Shown here one piece after another: positions 6,505-13,599 of a stretch of DNA of 23,054 nucleotides. Numbering within the stretch: position 1 is the stretch's first letter; each line of letters starts with the position of its first letter. The position numbers were made by a program, and so were the translations under genes. Source of the DNA: a virus; the IMG/VR virus record IMGVR_UViG_3300009419_000103, positions 1 through 23,054 of that record; one strand, 5' to 3'. The notes beneath the pieces are model-generated. The model saw nothing but the letters and a program-made list of their open reading frames with translations, was not told the DNA's origin and searched no databases.

Positions 6505-6932
6505 GCCCACCTCAACAAAAACATCATGTAATCTTTTTCTTCTTTGAATGCTACAAAGATATAGTCGCCGCCACCCATGTCATTGAATTCCCACTCCATT
6601 CCAGTAGATGGATACTTGATGACTCTATGCTCATCTACACGACATTTAAACCTTGTATATTTCTCACACCAGTCGTAGATATCAGAAGCACCGTACTTTA
6701 TGCCGCCGGGGCCATAGTCGTAAATCAATTCGTAGGCGTGATGATTTCTGTTTTCAATACAGTGGAAGTACTCGTAACCTTTGTAGAAATCTTTTACTTT
6801 ATTTGCACAGTAAAAAACATCAGGATCACGCATTCTACGATACACATCCCATGACTTGTATCCACTCTTTTTGAGTTTTCTTTCGGCTCGCTTCTTACGA
6901 ACCCATGCTTTGATTCTACTTATCCGCAACAT
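6501..6932 (-). CDS. Basic N-terminus plus array C-terminal motif
   Basis: The protein is 143 aa, with ATG 6932 overlapping the end of the upstream gene by 13 nt. The first 30 residues are strongly basic (AWVRKKRAERKLKKSGYKSW) and could bind nucleic acid. A middle part (FYKGYEYFHCIENRNHHAYE, YDYGPGGIKYGASDIYDWCE) precedes the ending YIFVAFKEEKDYMMFLLRWA, a full C-terminal motif. It is one of the two longest motif-bearing members and looks like the shared domain with an added N-terminal half. I believe relatives exist in other aquatic T4-type phages; function unknown. Confidence 0.65.
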   Translation of the reverse strand: MLRISRIKAWVRKKRAERKLKKSGYKSWDVYRRMRDPDVFYCANKVKDFYKGYEYFHCIENRNHHAYELIYDYGPGGIKYGASDIYDWCEKYTRFKCRVDEHRVIKYPSTGMEWEFNDMGGGDYIFVAFKEEKDYMMFLLRWA

Positions 6933-7174
6933 AATTCAAACATCATAGCATCTTTTTCGTCTAAGAACCAAAACTCAATATGAGTCTTAGTAAATCTACA
7001 TGTATACTTTTCTCCAGGTAGTCCGAACAGTTCAATTGCAGTAGCACAGGTATCATTCCACATTTTTATCCCGGCAGTAGTCCTGACAGTCTCATTAAAG
7101 GGTATCCTTACACGGAAATCGTGGTCAATATCAATACCCCCCAGCGTGTAAGATTTCTTTAACCGTTCTGACAT
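6920..7174 (-). CDS. Small array protein, first in the array
   Basis: The protein is 84 aa. ATG 7174 lies 44 nt inside the upstream zinc-finger-like gene. The N-terminus has beta-rich HDFRVRIPFNETV, followed by a helix with Cys and Gly (MWNDTCATAIELFGLPG) and IEFWFLDEKDAMMFELCCG. It keeps D-E-K-D-A-x-x-F-x-L but ends in C-C-G instead of R-W. It is the upstream-most gene carrying the motif. Function unknown. Confidence 0.6.
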   Translation of the reverse strand: MSERLKKSYTLGGIDIDHDFRVRIPFNETVRTTAGIKMWNDTCATAIELFGLPGEKYTCRFTKTHIEFWFLDEKDAMMFELCCG

Positions 7175-7850
7175 TCTCTGGTTCTCGATGAAACTTCAGT
7201 GCCCATTTCTCAGGATCAATATAGTCAAATACCATCTTAACATGTCCCTGCTCTAGTGATTCTACAAACTTGATACCACTCTCACTTTGAAACAACATCC
7301 AGGGACTGATTCTGCCCCTAGTAATCTCTAAACAAATTCGATTGACATTACCATATCGCAAATAATCTCTGCTTTGAATTTTTTCATTTTCTGCTAATGC
7401 TATTGTTGTTTCAATGCTACGATGAATAGCATCTAACGGATCTTCTGTACGAATGTATTCAAGTAGATAGTTTGTATAGTTTGTGTCAGTACACCATGTG
7501 TCAATTCTAATTTGACTTTTAACTAACCAGTCAGCATATCTACTAACATTCAATGCATTAATCTCTACACAATGATTACCAAACTTTACAAACGCTGTAT
7601 AGTATGGACTCTTAATGAATTCTTCATTAGTCTTTGCTTTCTTACTTGCACTATTCTTTTTGTAAAATTGAACAAAGGCTTGATATGCAATACGATTACC
7701 TTGTAGGTCCTTATTCATCCATCTGCGTTTAGATTCGCACATGTGGGTGAGCAATGTAGATTCACGCAAGTACTCACCTGTGCAAAACTCACATTTAAAT
7801 TTAGGCTTACCTATTGCCTCTATCTCTTTCGTATTGCTCAATTTCTTCAT
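7131..7850 (-). CDS. Conserved phage protein with C2HC zinc-finger-like motif
   Basis: The protein is 239 aa from ATG 7850 and overlaps the gp62 gene by 44 nt. Residues about 18-40 hold KCEFC followed 12 residues later by H-x-C (LLTHMC), then KRRW: a C-x2-C-x12-H-x-C arrangement typical of a small zinc-binding finger that could contact nucleic acid. The remainder is helical with conserved-looking blocks (SPYYTAFVKFGNHC, ITRGRISPWMLFQSESG). I recognise it as a widespread conserved hypothetical of T4-type aquatic phages but cannot name a function. Its place directly after gp62 suggests replication or transcription control. Confidence 0.7.
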   Translation of the reverse strand: MKKLSNTKEIEAIGKPKFKCEFCTGEYLRESTLLTHMCESKRRWMNKDLQGNRIAYQAFVQFYKKNSASKKAKTNEEFIKSPYYTAFVKFGNHCVEINALNVSRYADWLVKSQIRIDTWCTDTNYTNYLLEYIRTEDPLDAIHRSIETTIALAENEKIQSRDYLRYGNVNRICLEITRGRISPWMLFQSESGIKFVESLEQGHVKMVFDYIDPEKWALKFHREPENVRTVKEILHAGGY

Positions 7851-8403
7851 CTGTGACCATTTGACTTAGTGTTTCAATATCTGCTATTTTCATCTCTGGG
7901 TATACAGTAGCCAAATAACATTTCTTTTTCTGTTCTGTTACATACGCTTTTGACACTTCAGTAATATCATCATCATCTGCTTTAGGATATATTTTCTTAT
8001 AATACTCTTTTATATCTTTTAGTTGAGCAGGTTCTTTTAACAAACTGACCTTCTCTTTAATCTGCGGGATCCATGGATGGAATTGTTTTCCCAAACCCGG
8101 ACTTGAAGCGCATAACATTAACCATTGTAGTTTAGGATGCTTCTGTACATATTCATTAAAGATATATTTGTTAGCGTGATAGTCCACACTTCGTGCATAA
8201 TAACCTGCAATCTCCCCTGAGCCTTTGATGTAACTCATGTATCTAACCAACATGAATGATGTAAACTTCTTTTGTTGCTCTGGTGGCAACTTATCATAGA
8301 AAGTATAATCTTTCCTATCTAATGCCGCAATTGCATCAAACAAAGGAAAGTCTTGCTTCTCAAGTTGTTCGTCTTTAGGGACTGATGCTTTTTTAGTTGC
8401 CAT
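7807..8403 (-). CDS. 62: Clamp-loader small subunit (gp62-like)
   Basis: The protein is 198 aa (T4 gp62 is 187 aa). gp62 assembles with four copies of the gp44 ATPase to load the gp45 sliding clamp. Support is by pattern: FPLFDAIAALDRKDYTFYDK at the N-terminus, FTSFMLVRYMS, KYIFNEYVQKHPKLQWLMLC and QFHPWIPQIKE follow the order of gp62 relatives (F-x-x-F-M-L-x-R-x-M-S, then H-P-x-L). It ends with a helical tail (VSKAYVTEQKKK). There is no Walker motif, as expected for this non-ATPase subunit. gp44 and gp45 are not in the window, so the usual 45-44-62 cluster is split or the other genes lie elsewhere. It heads the long packed run. Confidence 0.7.
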   Translation of the reverse strand: MATKKASVPKDEQLEKQDFPLFDAIAALDRKDYTFYDKLPPEQQKKFTSFMLVRYMSYIKGSGEIAGYYARSVDYHANKYIFNEYVQKHPKLQWLMLCASSPGLGKQFHPWIPQIKEKVSLLKEPAQLKDIKEYYKKIYPKADDDDITEVSKAYVTEQKKKCYLATVYPEMKIADIETLSQMVTDEEIEQYERDRGNR

Positions 8404-8419
8404 TAGAATGCCTTATAAT

Positions 8420-8448
8420 AGTCTTTTTTGTAGTTTATGATAAATACA
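8420..8448 (-). promoter_or_regulatory. Weak sigma70-like promoter for gp62 run
   Basis: The minus strand reads TTATCA, a 17-nt spacer, then TATTAT (4/6 and 5/6 matches to TTGACA/TATAAT), ending about 17 nt before the gp62 start at 8403. It overlaps the oppositely oriented late box of the HNH gene. AT-rich chance matches are possible. Confidence 0.3.
8439..8446 (+). promoter_or_regulatory. T4-type late promoter box for HNH gene
   Basis: Plus-strand GATAAATA, one base off the T4 late consensus, with only four bases (CAAT) before the ATG at 8451. The expected transcription start coincides within a base with the initiator codon, implying a leaderless message. Confidence 0.5.
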
Positions 8449-8450
8449 AT

Positions 8451-9128
8451 ATGTACTTATCAAACAAATATTCTAGATGTTATTTTAACATCATTAACCG
8501 AGCTAAGTCAAGATTATTGGACGCATCAATATATGTTGAAAAACATCATATTGTGCCCAAATCATTAGGCGGGACAAATGACCCTGACAACTTAGTAGTG
8601 TTGACCGCACGTGAGCATTTAATCTGCCATAGATTATTAGTCAAAATGACTGAGAGTACAGCTAAATCTAAGATGGCATTTGCGGCTTGGAGAATGGTTT
8701 TTATGGGCAATAAACATAAACGTCATATTGTTACTTCACGTACTTATGAAGTCATTAAATTTGAAATGGCTGAAGCTAGAAGAAATAGCAAAGGTTCCTA
8801 TAAACATTCACTAGAAAGCAAAGAAAAAATAAGTAAGGGTAATAAAGGAAAACGATTAGGAAAATCGTTACCAACTGAGTGGCGTGAAAAAATAGGTGAA
8901 TCACGTAAAGGGGAAGTTCGAGGTCCGTTACCAAAATCAACTACTCAAAAAATAAGCGAAACACTCACTGGTAAAAAAAGAGAAGAATTTCCTGAATCAC
9001 ATAAGTCTAATATTTCAGCCGGGAGAATAGGGAAACGACAGTACAATAATGGAATCAATAGTATATTGTGTTTCCCGGGAATTGAACCTGAAGGATATGT
9101 ACTGGGTAGGCTTACTCAAAAGGCTTGA
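8451..9128 (+). CDS. HNH homing endonuclease with NUMOD repeats
   Basis: The protein is 225 aa from ATG 8451; the open frame runs back to 8397, but the late box at 8439-8446 sits just before 8451. The HNH core YVEKHHIVPKSLGGTNDPDN followed by LVVLTAREHLICHRLL has H32/H33, N47, H56 and H60. Three or so NUMOD3-type DNA-binding repeats follow (S-x-E-S-K-E-K-I-S-K-G-N-K-G-K, then TEWREKIGESRKGE and STTQKISETLTGKK). It is a freestanding selfish nuclease that cuts DNA and spreads by recombination. It sits on the opposite strand between gp62 and the UvsW block and its end overlaps the neighbouring gene by 13 nt. Its own late promoter fits the behaviour of T4 homing genes. Confidence 0.9.
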   Translation: MYLSNKYSRCYFNIINRAKSRLLDASIYVEKHHIVPKSLGGTNDPDNLVVLTAREHLICHRLLVKMTESTAKSKMAFAAWRMVFMGNKHKRHIVTSRTYEVIKFEMAEARRNSKGSYKHSLESKEKISKGNKGKRLGKSLPTEWREKIGESRKGEVRGPLPKSTTQKISETLTGKKREEFPESHKSNISAGRIGKRQYNNGINSILCFPGIEPEGYVLGRLTQKA

Positions 9129-9616
9129 CTATAATCTACAATTTCACAGTTACGACTAATCTCTTTTACGAAATACACACATCGCGGTTTAAGACCATCA
9201 TCAATCGGTACACATAAGAACTGTCCGTTCTTCAATCGAGGTGCATACCATGTTACATCATGGTAAATGTCTACAATCTCAATGGGAACAAATGAAGGGC
9301 TAAAACTAGTGAGTGGATTAAACTCAAACGCATTGAATCCCCTGTCATTGATACTTGTAAGAGGCAATGTTTCTAAGTCACCGTGTTCTTGTTCACCGAT
9401 AAGGATCTGCCAATCAATAGGCATCTTAATTGTGCTATTACCGATCTTCAATACAAGTGCAGGACTATTGAATGATTCTAAAAAGATTAGTGGGATATAA
9501 TGATAATCTACATTGCTTGGGTTACTGTTATCTAAGATAGCAAAACGCAAATCATCAATTTCTTCAGGTAGTGTTTCTAAGTTATAGAATTCGTTGTCTA
9601 GGGTTAATATACGCAT
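9116..9616 (-). CDS. Conserved T4-type phage protein, function unknown
   Basis: The protein is 166 aa from ATG 9616, 11 nt after the UvsW stop, so it is in the UvsW transcription unit. The sequence is beta-rich with the blocks ILTLDNEFYNLETLPEEIDD, DYHYIPLIFLESFNSPALVL, PLTSINDRGFNAFEFNP and DVTWYAPRLKNGQFLCVP. I recognise these as a conserved hypothetical of aquatic T4-type phages, with no known catalytic motif. The last 13 nt overlap the HNH gene on the other strand, meaning the endonuclease gene arrived or extended right up to this gene's stop. Confidence 0.7.
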   Translation of the reverse strand: MRILTLDNEFYNLETLPEEIDDLRFAILDNSNPSNVDYHYIPLIFLESFNSPALVLKIGNSTIKMPIDWQILIGEQEHGDLETLPLTSINDRGFNAFEFNPLTSFSPSFVPIEIVDIYHDVTWYAPRLKNGQFLCVPIDDGLKPRCVYFVKEISRNCEIVDYSQAF

Positions 9617-9627
9617 AATGTATTATA

Positions 9628-11115
9628 TCACTTATACTTTAGTTTTTCTACATCAAACGGGTAGTTAGCTTCTTTGTAGAATGCTTTCCGTTGTGTCAAG
9701 TGTCGTTTGGCAAACTTACAATTACTTGTAATGTCCCAAATCTGCACAAAATCTTTATCTTCTGCTTTACGAATGCCACGACCGATACTTTGAATAACTC
9801 TTACGAAACTCTTACCCGGTTCTAATAGCATCACATTAAAGATACGAGGGATGTTAATACCAACTGCCGCGACACCATATGTAGCAATGATAATCTTATT
9901 GGTAGCAGTAGCAATGTCATCATAGTGTTCGGTTCTAGTTGTACCCTTAGTACCACCTGATACGAATACTACACTATCCTTTAACACCGCAAAACTATTA
10001 TCCTCAGTAAGTTTCTGATACAACAGTTGACCTGCTTCAATTCTATCAACTAGAATTAATGTGTTACCACTGTTCTTAACTGTATTAGATAACTCAGCAA
10101 TTTTTTGCATTCGTTTTTCATCACTGGTCAAGAATTTAAGTTCACTTTGATAGTTAGTAAACTCCATACCATCTTGTAATTGAACGATGTTCACATGACA
10201 CTGTGATAGTACACCCATGTCTTGTAATGTGCTTGCCGACAATTGATTAATGACAGGACCTAAACTTACAGTCAATGACATTGATTCATGTTTAGCTTTA
10301 GGAATTGTTCCAGTCAATCCCCAACGCAATGGGATACGACTCATTACACCTGTCAACAATGTTTTAAGCACATCAGCTTTTGCTTGATGTACTTCATCTA
10401 CAATAACACATACAACACCCTCAATAAAGTCTTGGAATGGTACTTCTGCTTCGCCTGCTTTAGTGTTCTTCAACATGTTACCTAGACTCTGCCATGTACA
10501 AATTGTATGCGTCTTGTCATACTCTTTGCGTCCACCGTAATACACACCTACATCTAGACCCAAGTTGATGTAATCTTTTTCTGTTTGTGTGACAAGACTA
10601 GTGTTAGGTACAATGACAATACTGCGACCATATTGTTCTACACAACTTGACAATGCGGCTGTGATTAATGTCTTGCCTGCACCAGTTGCAATCTCTTGCA
10701 GTGACTGCGGGTTCTTTAAATAGTTATTGATAATCTCAATTTGATAGTCACGCAATACTACAGGCTGTCCCTCCATCGGATGACCTTTAGGCCAGTTCTT
10801 GTGCTTGAATGTATCCTCGGACACTTCAGTAAATGTGAATGTTGTTTGATAGTCTCTGGTATCATCCAGTTCAATATCATAACCAGCCTGATCTAGTAAT
10901 GGCAATATCTCTGGTAACAAGTTAATATATGTACTGCCACCTAGCGCAAAAAAACTGCTCTTACCATTCCATCTACCTAACCTTACTGCAGGAAGATATC
11001 TTGCCCCGGGAACTTCAAACTCAAACATTTTCATCAATGTCTTGCGGTCTCCCAGTTCTAGTCCCTCAAGTTTTACATTCACTTCATCTCTAATTATTAA
11101 CTTACATTCTTTCAT
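9628..11115 (-). CDS. uvsW: UvsW-like superfamily 2 DNA helicase
   Basis: The protein is 495 aa (T4 UvsW is about 500 aa). UvsW branch-migrates and reverses stalled forks, dissolves R-loops and drives the switch to recombination-dependent replication. Motifs visible: Q-like VLRDYQIEII (about 120-129), Walker A ATGAGKT (143-149), Walker B DEVH (240-243), motif III LTGT (267-270), and motif VI QSIGRGIR (442-449) with its arginine fingers. The N-terminal 115 residues (RLGRWNGKSSFFALGG) match the UvsW N-domain style. The start ATG overlaps the stop of the upstream gene as ATGA, so the two are co-translated. In T4, uvsW is expressed late; a weak late-like box at 12154-12161 would agree. Confidence 0.93.
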   Translation of the reverse strand: MKECKLIIRDEVNVKLEGLELGDRKTLMKMFEFEVPGARYLPAVRLGRWNGKSSFFALGGSTYINLLPEILPLLDQAGYDIELDDTRDYQTTFTFTEVSEDTFKHKNWPKGHPMEGQPVVLRDYQIEIINNYLKNPQSLQEIATGAGKTLITAALSSCVEQYGRSIVIVPNTSLVTQTEKDYINLGLDVGVYYGGRKEYDKTHTICTWQSLGNMLKNTKAGEAEVPFQDFIEGVVCVIVDEVHQAKADVLKTLLTGVMSRIPLRWGLTGTIPKAKHESMSLTVSLGPVINQLSASTLQDMGVLSQCHVNIVQLQDGMEFTNYQSELKFLTSDEKRMQKIAELSNTVKNSGNTLILVDRIEAGQLLYQKLTEDNSFAVLKDSVVFVSGGTKGTTRTEHYDDIATATNKIIIATYGVAAVGINIPRIFNVMLLEPGKSFVRVIQSIGRGIRKAEDKDFVQIWDITSNCKFAKRHLTQRKAFYKEANYPFDVEKLKYK

Positions 11116-12119
11116 TTAGGTCCTAAATCTATTGGTTCCGAGTTTACAAATTTTATTATTTTAAACAGCTTCATCGGCGTTTCATTAACTAATGAAAAAT
11201 TACCACGTTGATACACTATAACACTATTCTCATAGTTTTTCAAGTCTTTAGGATTCGTAAGAACATTAATAGTTGTATTATGAATATTTAATTTAGAATT
11301 AGTTAAAAACGCTTTAGGTTCACAAATTGCATCACATCCAAATTCTTCTAACCATTCTATTGCTAATTGAGTATCCCTCAATTCTATTTCAACTTGAAAA
11401 TTTATAGCAAGTCTTACCTTAGCAGGGATTTCTGTCTCTAGCAAATGGTCTGTGACCGATTGGTCGATAGCAATACCATATTTAACTAATGTTGCTATTG
11501 TTTTTAAATCGTCTGTTATTTCAATGTCCTTAATTGCTTCATACAAATGTTCATTCAATGCGGCAATGTAGTAATGTGCCTTGTAGACTAAAGTGGGCGT
11601 CCAGTATTTAACATTCTCATATACGCTAAGTCTCTCAACAATTTGTGTAACCTTTTCGCAGTAGTTCAATATAGAATAGTGGTCTGCTGTCAAGTACAAT
11701 AATTCTTTCAAATTGGTATGACTATATTCACCTTCATATTGTCGTCTATCTTTGATCCACTGTAATGAATAGATAGGGTTCTTTTTAAGTGCTGTTAAAA
11801 AGTTTTTATTAAAAGGAGATCGTAGAATCAGTTTGTCATTCTCTATTTTGATTGACGCTCCTGTATATTCAGGGATGCTTTCTACTATGTTAACATCCCA
11901 AGACCGAGTCAGTACTTCGTCTACTTCAATTTTTAATTGAGAGAATTGTCGTTTATATTTACCTGCTACCTTTCTGAACAAAAGGTCCTGATTACTAGTG
12001 ATCCGATTATGTTGTGTGATGTAAAGGGTAAGATTGTTTACGAATTGGTCATCATATCTGCTCAGTCTAATATTACTAAGCATCCATGTTGCAAGTTCAT
12101 TAAGTGTTTTGAAATCCAT
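11112..12119 (-). CDS. Unknown protein translationally coupled to UvsW
   Basis: The protein is 335 aa from ATG 12119. The frame is open to 12245, but that extension runs through the terminator hairpin at 12171-12188, so the short start is right. A mostly helical N-terminus (MDFKTLNELATWMLSNIRLS) is followed by SPFNKNFLTALKKNPIYSLQ then WIKDRRQYEG. This resembles the HARP/SMARCAL-type 'F-x-x-x-hhx-x-hK-x-x-P...W' strand-helix module associated with annealing helicases; the similarity is suggestive only. No ATPase motifs are present. The ATGA overlap with uvsW argues for a functional partnership, perhaps DNA targeting for the helicase. Confidence 0.65.
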   Translation of the reverse strand: MDFKTLNELATWMLSNIRLSRYDDQFVNNLTLYITQHNRITSNQDLLFRKVAGKYKRQFSQLKIEVDEVLTRSWDVNIVESIPEYTGASIKIENDKLILRSPFNKNFLTALKKNPIYSLQWIKDRRQYEGEYSHTNLKELLYLTADHYSILNYCEKVTQIVERLSVYENVKYWTPTLVYKAHYYIAALNEHLYEAIKDIEITDDLKTIATLVKYGIAIDQSVTDHLLETEIPAKVRLAINFQVEIELRDTQLAIEWLEEFGCDAICEPKAFLTNSKLNIHNTTINVLTNPKDLKNYENSVIVYQRGNFSLVNETPMKLFKIIKFVNSEPIDLGPK

Positions 12120-12125
12120 CTTGTT

Positions 12126-12154
12126 AGTATAGCAAAACAGTATACAGAATGCAA
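12126..12154 (-). promoter_or_regulatory. Sigma70-like promoter abutting the start codon
   Basis: The minus strand reads TTGCAT, a 17-nt spacer, then TATACT, with AACAAG between the -10 and ATG 12119. The start point would be the A of ATG. A second reading (TTGCCT, 16-nt spacer, TATACT at 12139-12144) would give a 13-nt leader. No SD precedes the gene. Confidence 0.45.
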
Positions 12155-12161
12155 ATTTATA
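12154..12161 (-). promoter_or_regulatory. Possible late box upstream of UvsW operon
   Basis: The minus strand reads TATAAATT, 7 of 8 bases of the T4 late consensus, just downstream of the terminator. The predicted start is near 12148, a 29-nt leader. It is weak alone, but T4 uvsW is known to be late-expressed. Confidence 0.3.
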
Positions 12162-12164
12162 GGC

Positions 12165-12188
12165 AAAAAAAGGGGACCGAAGTCCCCT
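12165..12188 (-). terminator. Strong intrinsic terminator (UUCG tetraloop)
   Basis: On the minus strand a 7-bp stem AGGGGAC / GTCCCCT closes a TTCG tetraloop and is followed by an unbroken T run (7 T) to 12165. It lies 17 nt after the stop of the gene at 12205 and insulates the ATPase operon from the UvsW operon. Confidence 0.92.
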
Positions 12189-12204
12189 AAAAATGCTATA
12201 CCAA

Positions 12205-13005
12205 TTAGTATTGTGTGCGACTGAAATCACCTTCAAGTGGGTCACTCATAGCAAAGTCACTTGGAATATCTTGCTCAGTGACACTTTGAGGCAATCCCTT
12301 ACCGCCAATTTGTCGCCAAATATACATACGTTCGGCATTCTCTTTCTGAATCCATTCGTCCTTACGCTTTGCTTCGTACATTGCAGGGAAGTCTGCGGCC
12401 CAGAGTTTAACCTCGTAAGCATAACTGACATATTCGTTTTTATGGTTGCCACCGCCGCCGCCACTACCGGTACAGATAGTAGTGCGCTCAAAGTAACCGC
12501 TACCCCAACCATCATGCATGTAAGGATCTTTCTTGTGCTTACTCATCGGTGGCTTGACTTTGATGTTAATGCGACCAGTCCAACCAGGGTAACCAGTAGG
12601 CTTACCCTTGTTATAGTCACTACGGGTATCAAAGTTTTGAACACCCTTGCGCGGGCATGAGTGACTGTTACTCATGTCTTCTTTCCAGAACAAGTCAAGA
12701 ATGCTCACATCGTAGTATTCGTGAAACGGAGCAGCCTCACCTTTACGATCCCAACGATAGAAGTCATTTTGTGCGCCGTTGGCCCAGAACCAACGCCAGT
12801 TGTCTTTGATAAACTGATTCAGTTCAGCAAGGCTTTTGACTTGTCCCATATTGTCAAGGAACTGTTCACGCTCGGCTTCCATCTGCTGAACCTTCTTTTC
12901 AGCACGCCGGGCAATAGCCAGTTTACGCAAGTGAGCCTGGTACTTACCTTTGTCTTCAAAGATTTTACCGTCTGCGTCACTTTTGTATGCTTGAATAATA
13001 CTCAT
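12205..13005 (-). CDS. Unknown protein, charged N-terminus, Gly-rich segment
   Basis: The protein is 266 aa from ATG 13005, two bases after the stop of the membrane-protein gene. The first 55 residues are a charged helix (KYQAHLRKLAIARRAEKKVQ) likely to form a coiled coil. Aromatic blocks follow (FIKDNWRWFWANGAQNDFYR, HEYYDVSILDLFW). A glycine run (TGSGGGGGNHKN) sits near residue 185, and a second helical stretch (WAADFPAMYEAKRKDEW) lies near the C-terminus. I recognise no family. It is the last gene of the ATPase operon and is directly followed by the strong terminator at 12165-12188, so it is expressed with the ATPase. Confidence 0.7.
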   Translation of the reverse strand: MSIIQAYKSDADGKIFEDKGKYQAHLRKLAIARRAEKKVQQMEAEREQFLDNMGQVKSLAELNQFIKDNWRWFWANGAQNDFYRWDRKGEAAPFHEYYDVSILDLFWKEDMSNSHSCPRKGVQNFDTRSDYNKGKPTGYPGWTGRINIKVKPPMSKHKKDPYMHDGWGSGYFERTTICTGSGGGGGNHKNEYVSYAYEVKLWAADFPAMYEAKRKDEWIQKENAERMYIWRQIGGKGLPQSVTEQDIPSDFAMSDPLEGDFSRTQY

Positions 13006-13006
13006 A

Positions 13007-13357
13007 TTAGTCTTTCAATGTATGCCAAGTTGCCATTCGTTCAGTCTCAAACTTTTCATACTGATCTAGGATCACGCATGTGATGAAATAGATTACTGCT
13101 ACAATATACCCGATAACGTACACCGTTTTAAAATTGCTTATGCTCTCTGCATCAGTATCACCAACAACCAACCCAATCACACCTGCAATAAAAATTCCGA
13201 TAGATGATGTAATAATCCAGGCGAAAAATCCCATCCCACGATGATCTTGGTACGTGTCCATATATTTTCTATGTAGGCTCATTGGGAGACTGAATAGTGT
13301 TTTGAAAAATCTTTTCATCAACCAACCAATGAAATAGAAACCTGTTTTGACTTTCAT
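13007..13357 (-). CDS. Small two-helix membrane protein
   Basis: The protein is 116 aa from ATG 13357, overlapping the upstream stop as ATGA. Two hydrophobic segments are visible: FFAWIITSSIGIFIAGVIGL (about res 44-66) and VYVIGYIVAVIYFITCVIL (about 79-97). They are separated by an acidic loop (DTDAESISN). A basic, aromatic N-terminus (MKRFFKTLF) suggests a cytoplasmic N-terminus with both ends inside. There is no cleavable signal peptide and no lysis-like catalytic motif. It is co-expressed with an AAA+ ATPase, so it may anchor a membrane-associated complex, but a holin-like or host-envelope role cannot be excluded. Function unknown. Confidence 0.65.
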   Translation of the reverse strand: MKVKTGFYFIGWLMKRFFKTLFSLPMSLHRKYMDTYQDHRGMGFFAWIITSSIGIFIAGVIGLVVGDTDAESISNFKTVYVIGYIVAVIYFITCVILDQYEKFETERMATWHTLKD

Positions 13358-13599
13358 TTGTAATCTTTCTTCAACATCCAGAACAACACTTCACCGTTGT
13401 CTAGTTTACATAAGTCACCGCTGTATTTCATGACAGGGCGAGTTGTTGGACTAGGATTTACCAACATGATTTTTACAGTACCTTTACCTGAACTAGGATG
13501 TACTTTACCAAATGATTTAACTCTGTAGATGTTGTTATGAAAAACAACAAAATCATCTACATTGAGTTCCCGGTCAATTAAGTCGGTTGGATTTGTCAT
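13354..13599 (-). CDS. Small SH3-like barrel-type phage protein, unknown
   Basis: The protein is 81 aa from ATG 13599, preceded by AGGAAG two bases upstream. It is beta-rich: LNVDDFVVFHNNIYRVKSFG, then TVKIMLVNPSPTTRPVMKYS and EVLFWMLKKDY. The opening (two strands with V-D-D-F-V-V-F...Y-R-V) is the kind seen in small SH3-like barrels of phage accessory proteins. This is an impression of fold, not a family match. It sits between the ATPase gene (55-nt gap) and the membrane protein (ATGA overlap) in one operon. Function unknown. Confidence 0.6.
   Translation of the reverse strand: MTNPTDLIDRELNVDDFVVFHNNIYRVKSFGKVHPSSGKGTVKIMLVNPSPTTRPVMKYSGDLCKLDNGEVLFWMLKKDYK

Noticed and set aside
6489-6854. 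Plus-strand 121-aa ORF
   Set aside because: It lies opposite the 143-aa motif-bearing gene and is Val/Ile/Phe-rich, typical of an antisense shadow.
12120-12245. N-terminal extension of the UvsW-coupled protein
   Set aside because: The extension translates the terminator stem-loop at 12165-12188 and the promoter; ATG 12119 is the natural start.
12193-13083. Two plus-strand ORFs of 155 and 140 aa opposite the 266-aa gene
   Set aside because: They are antisense to a well-supported gene in a continuous operon, with no SD or recognisable protein pattern.
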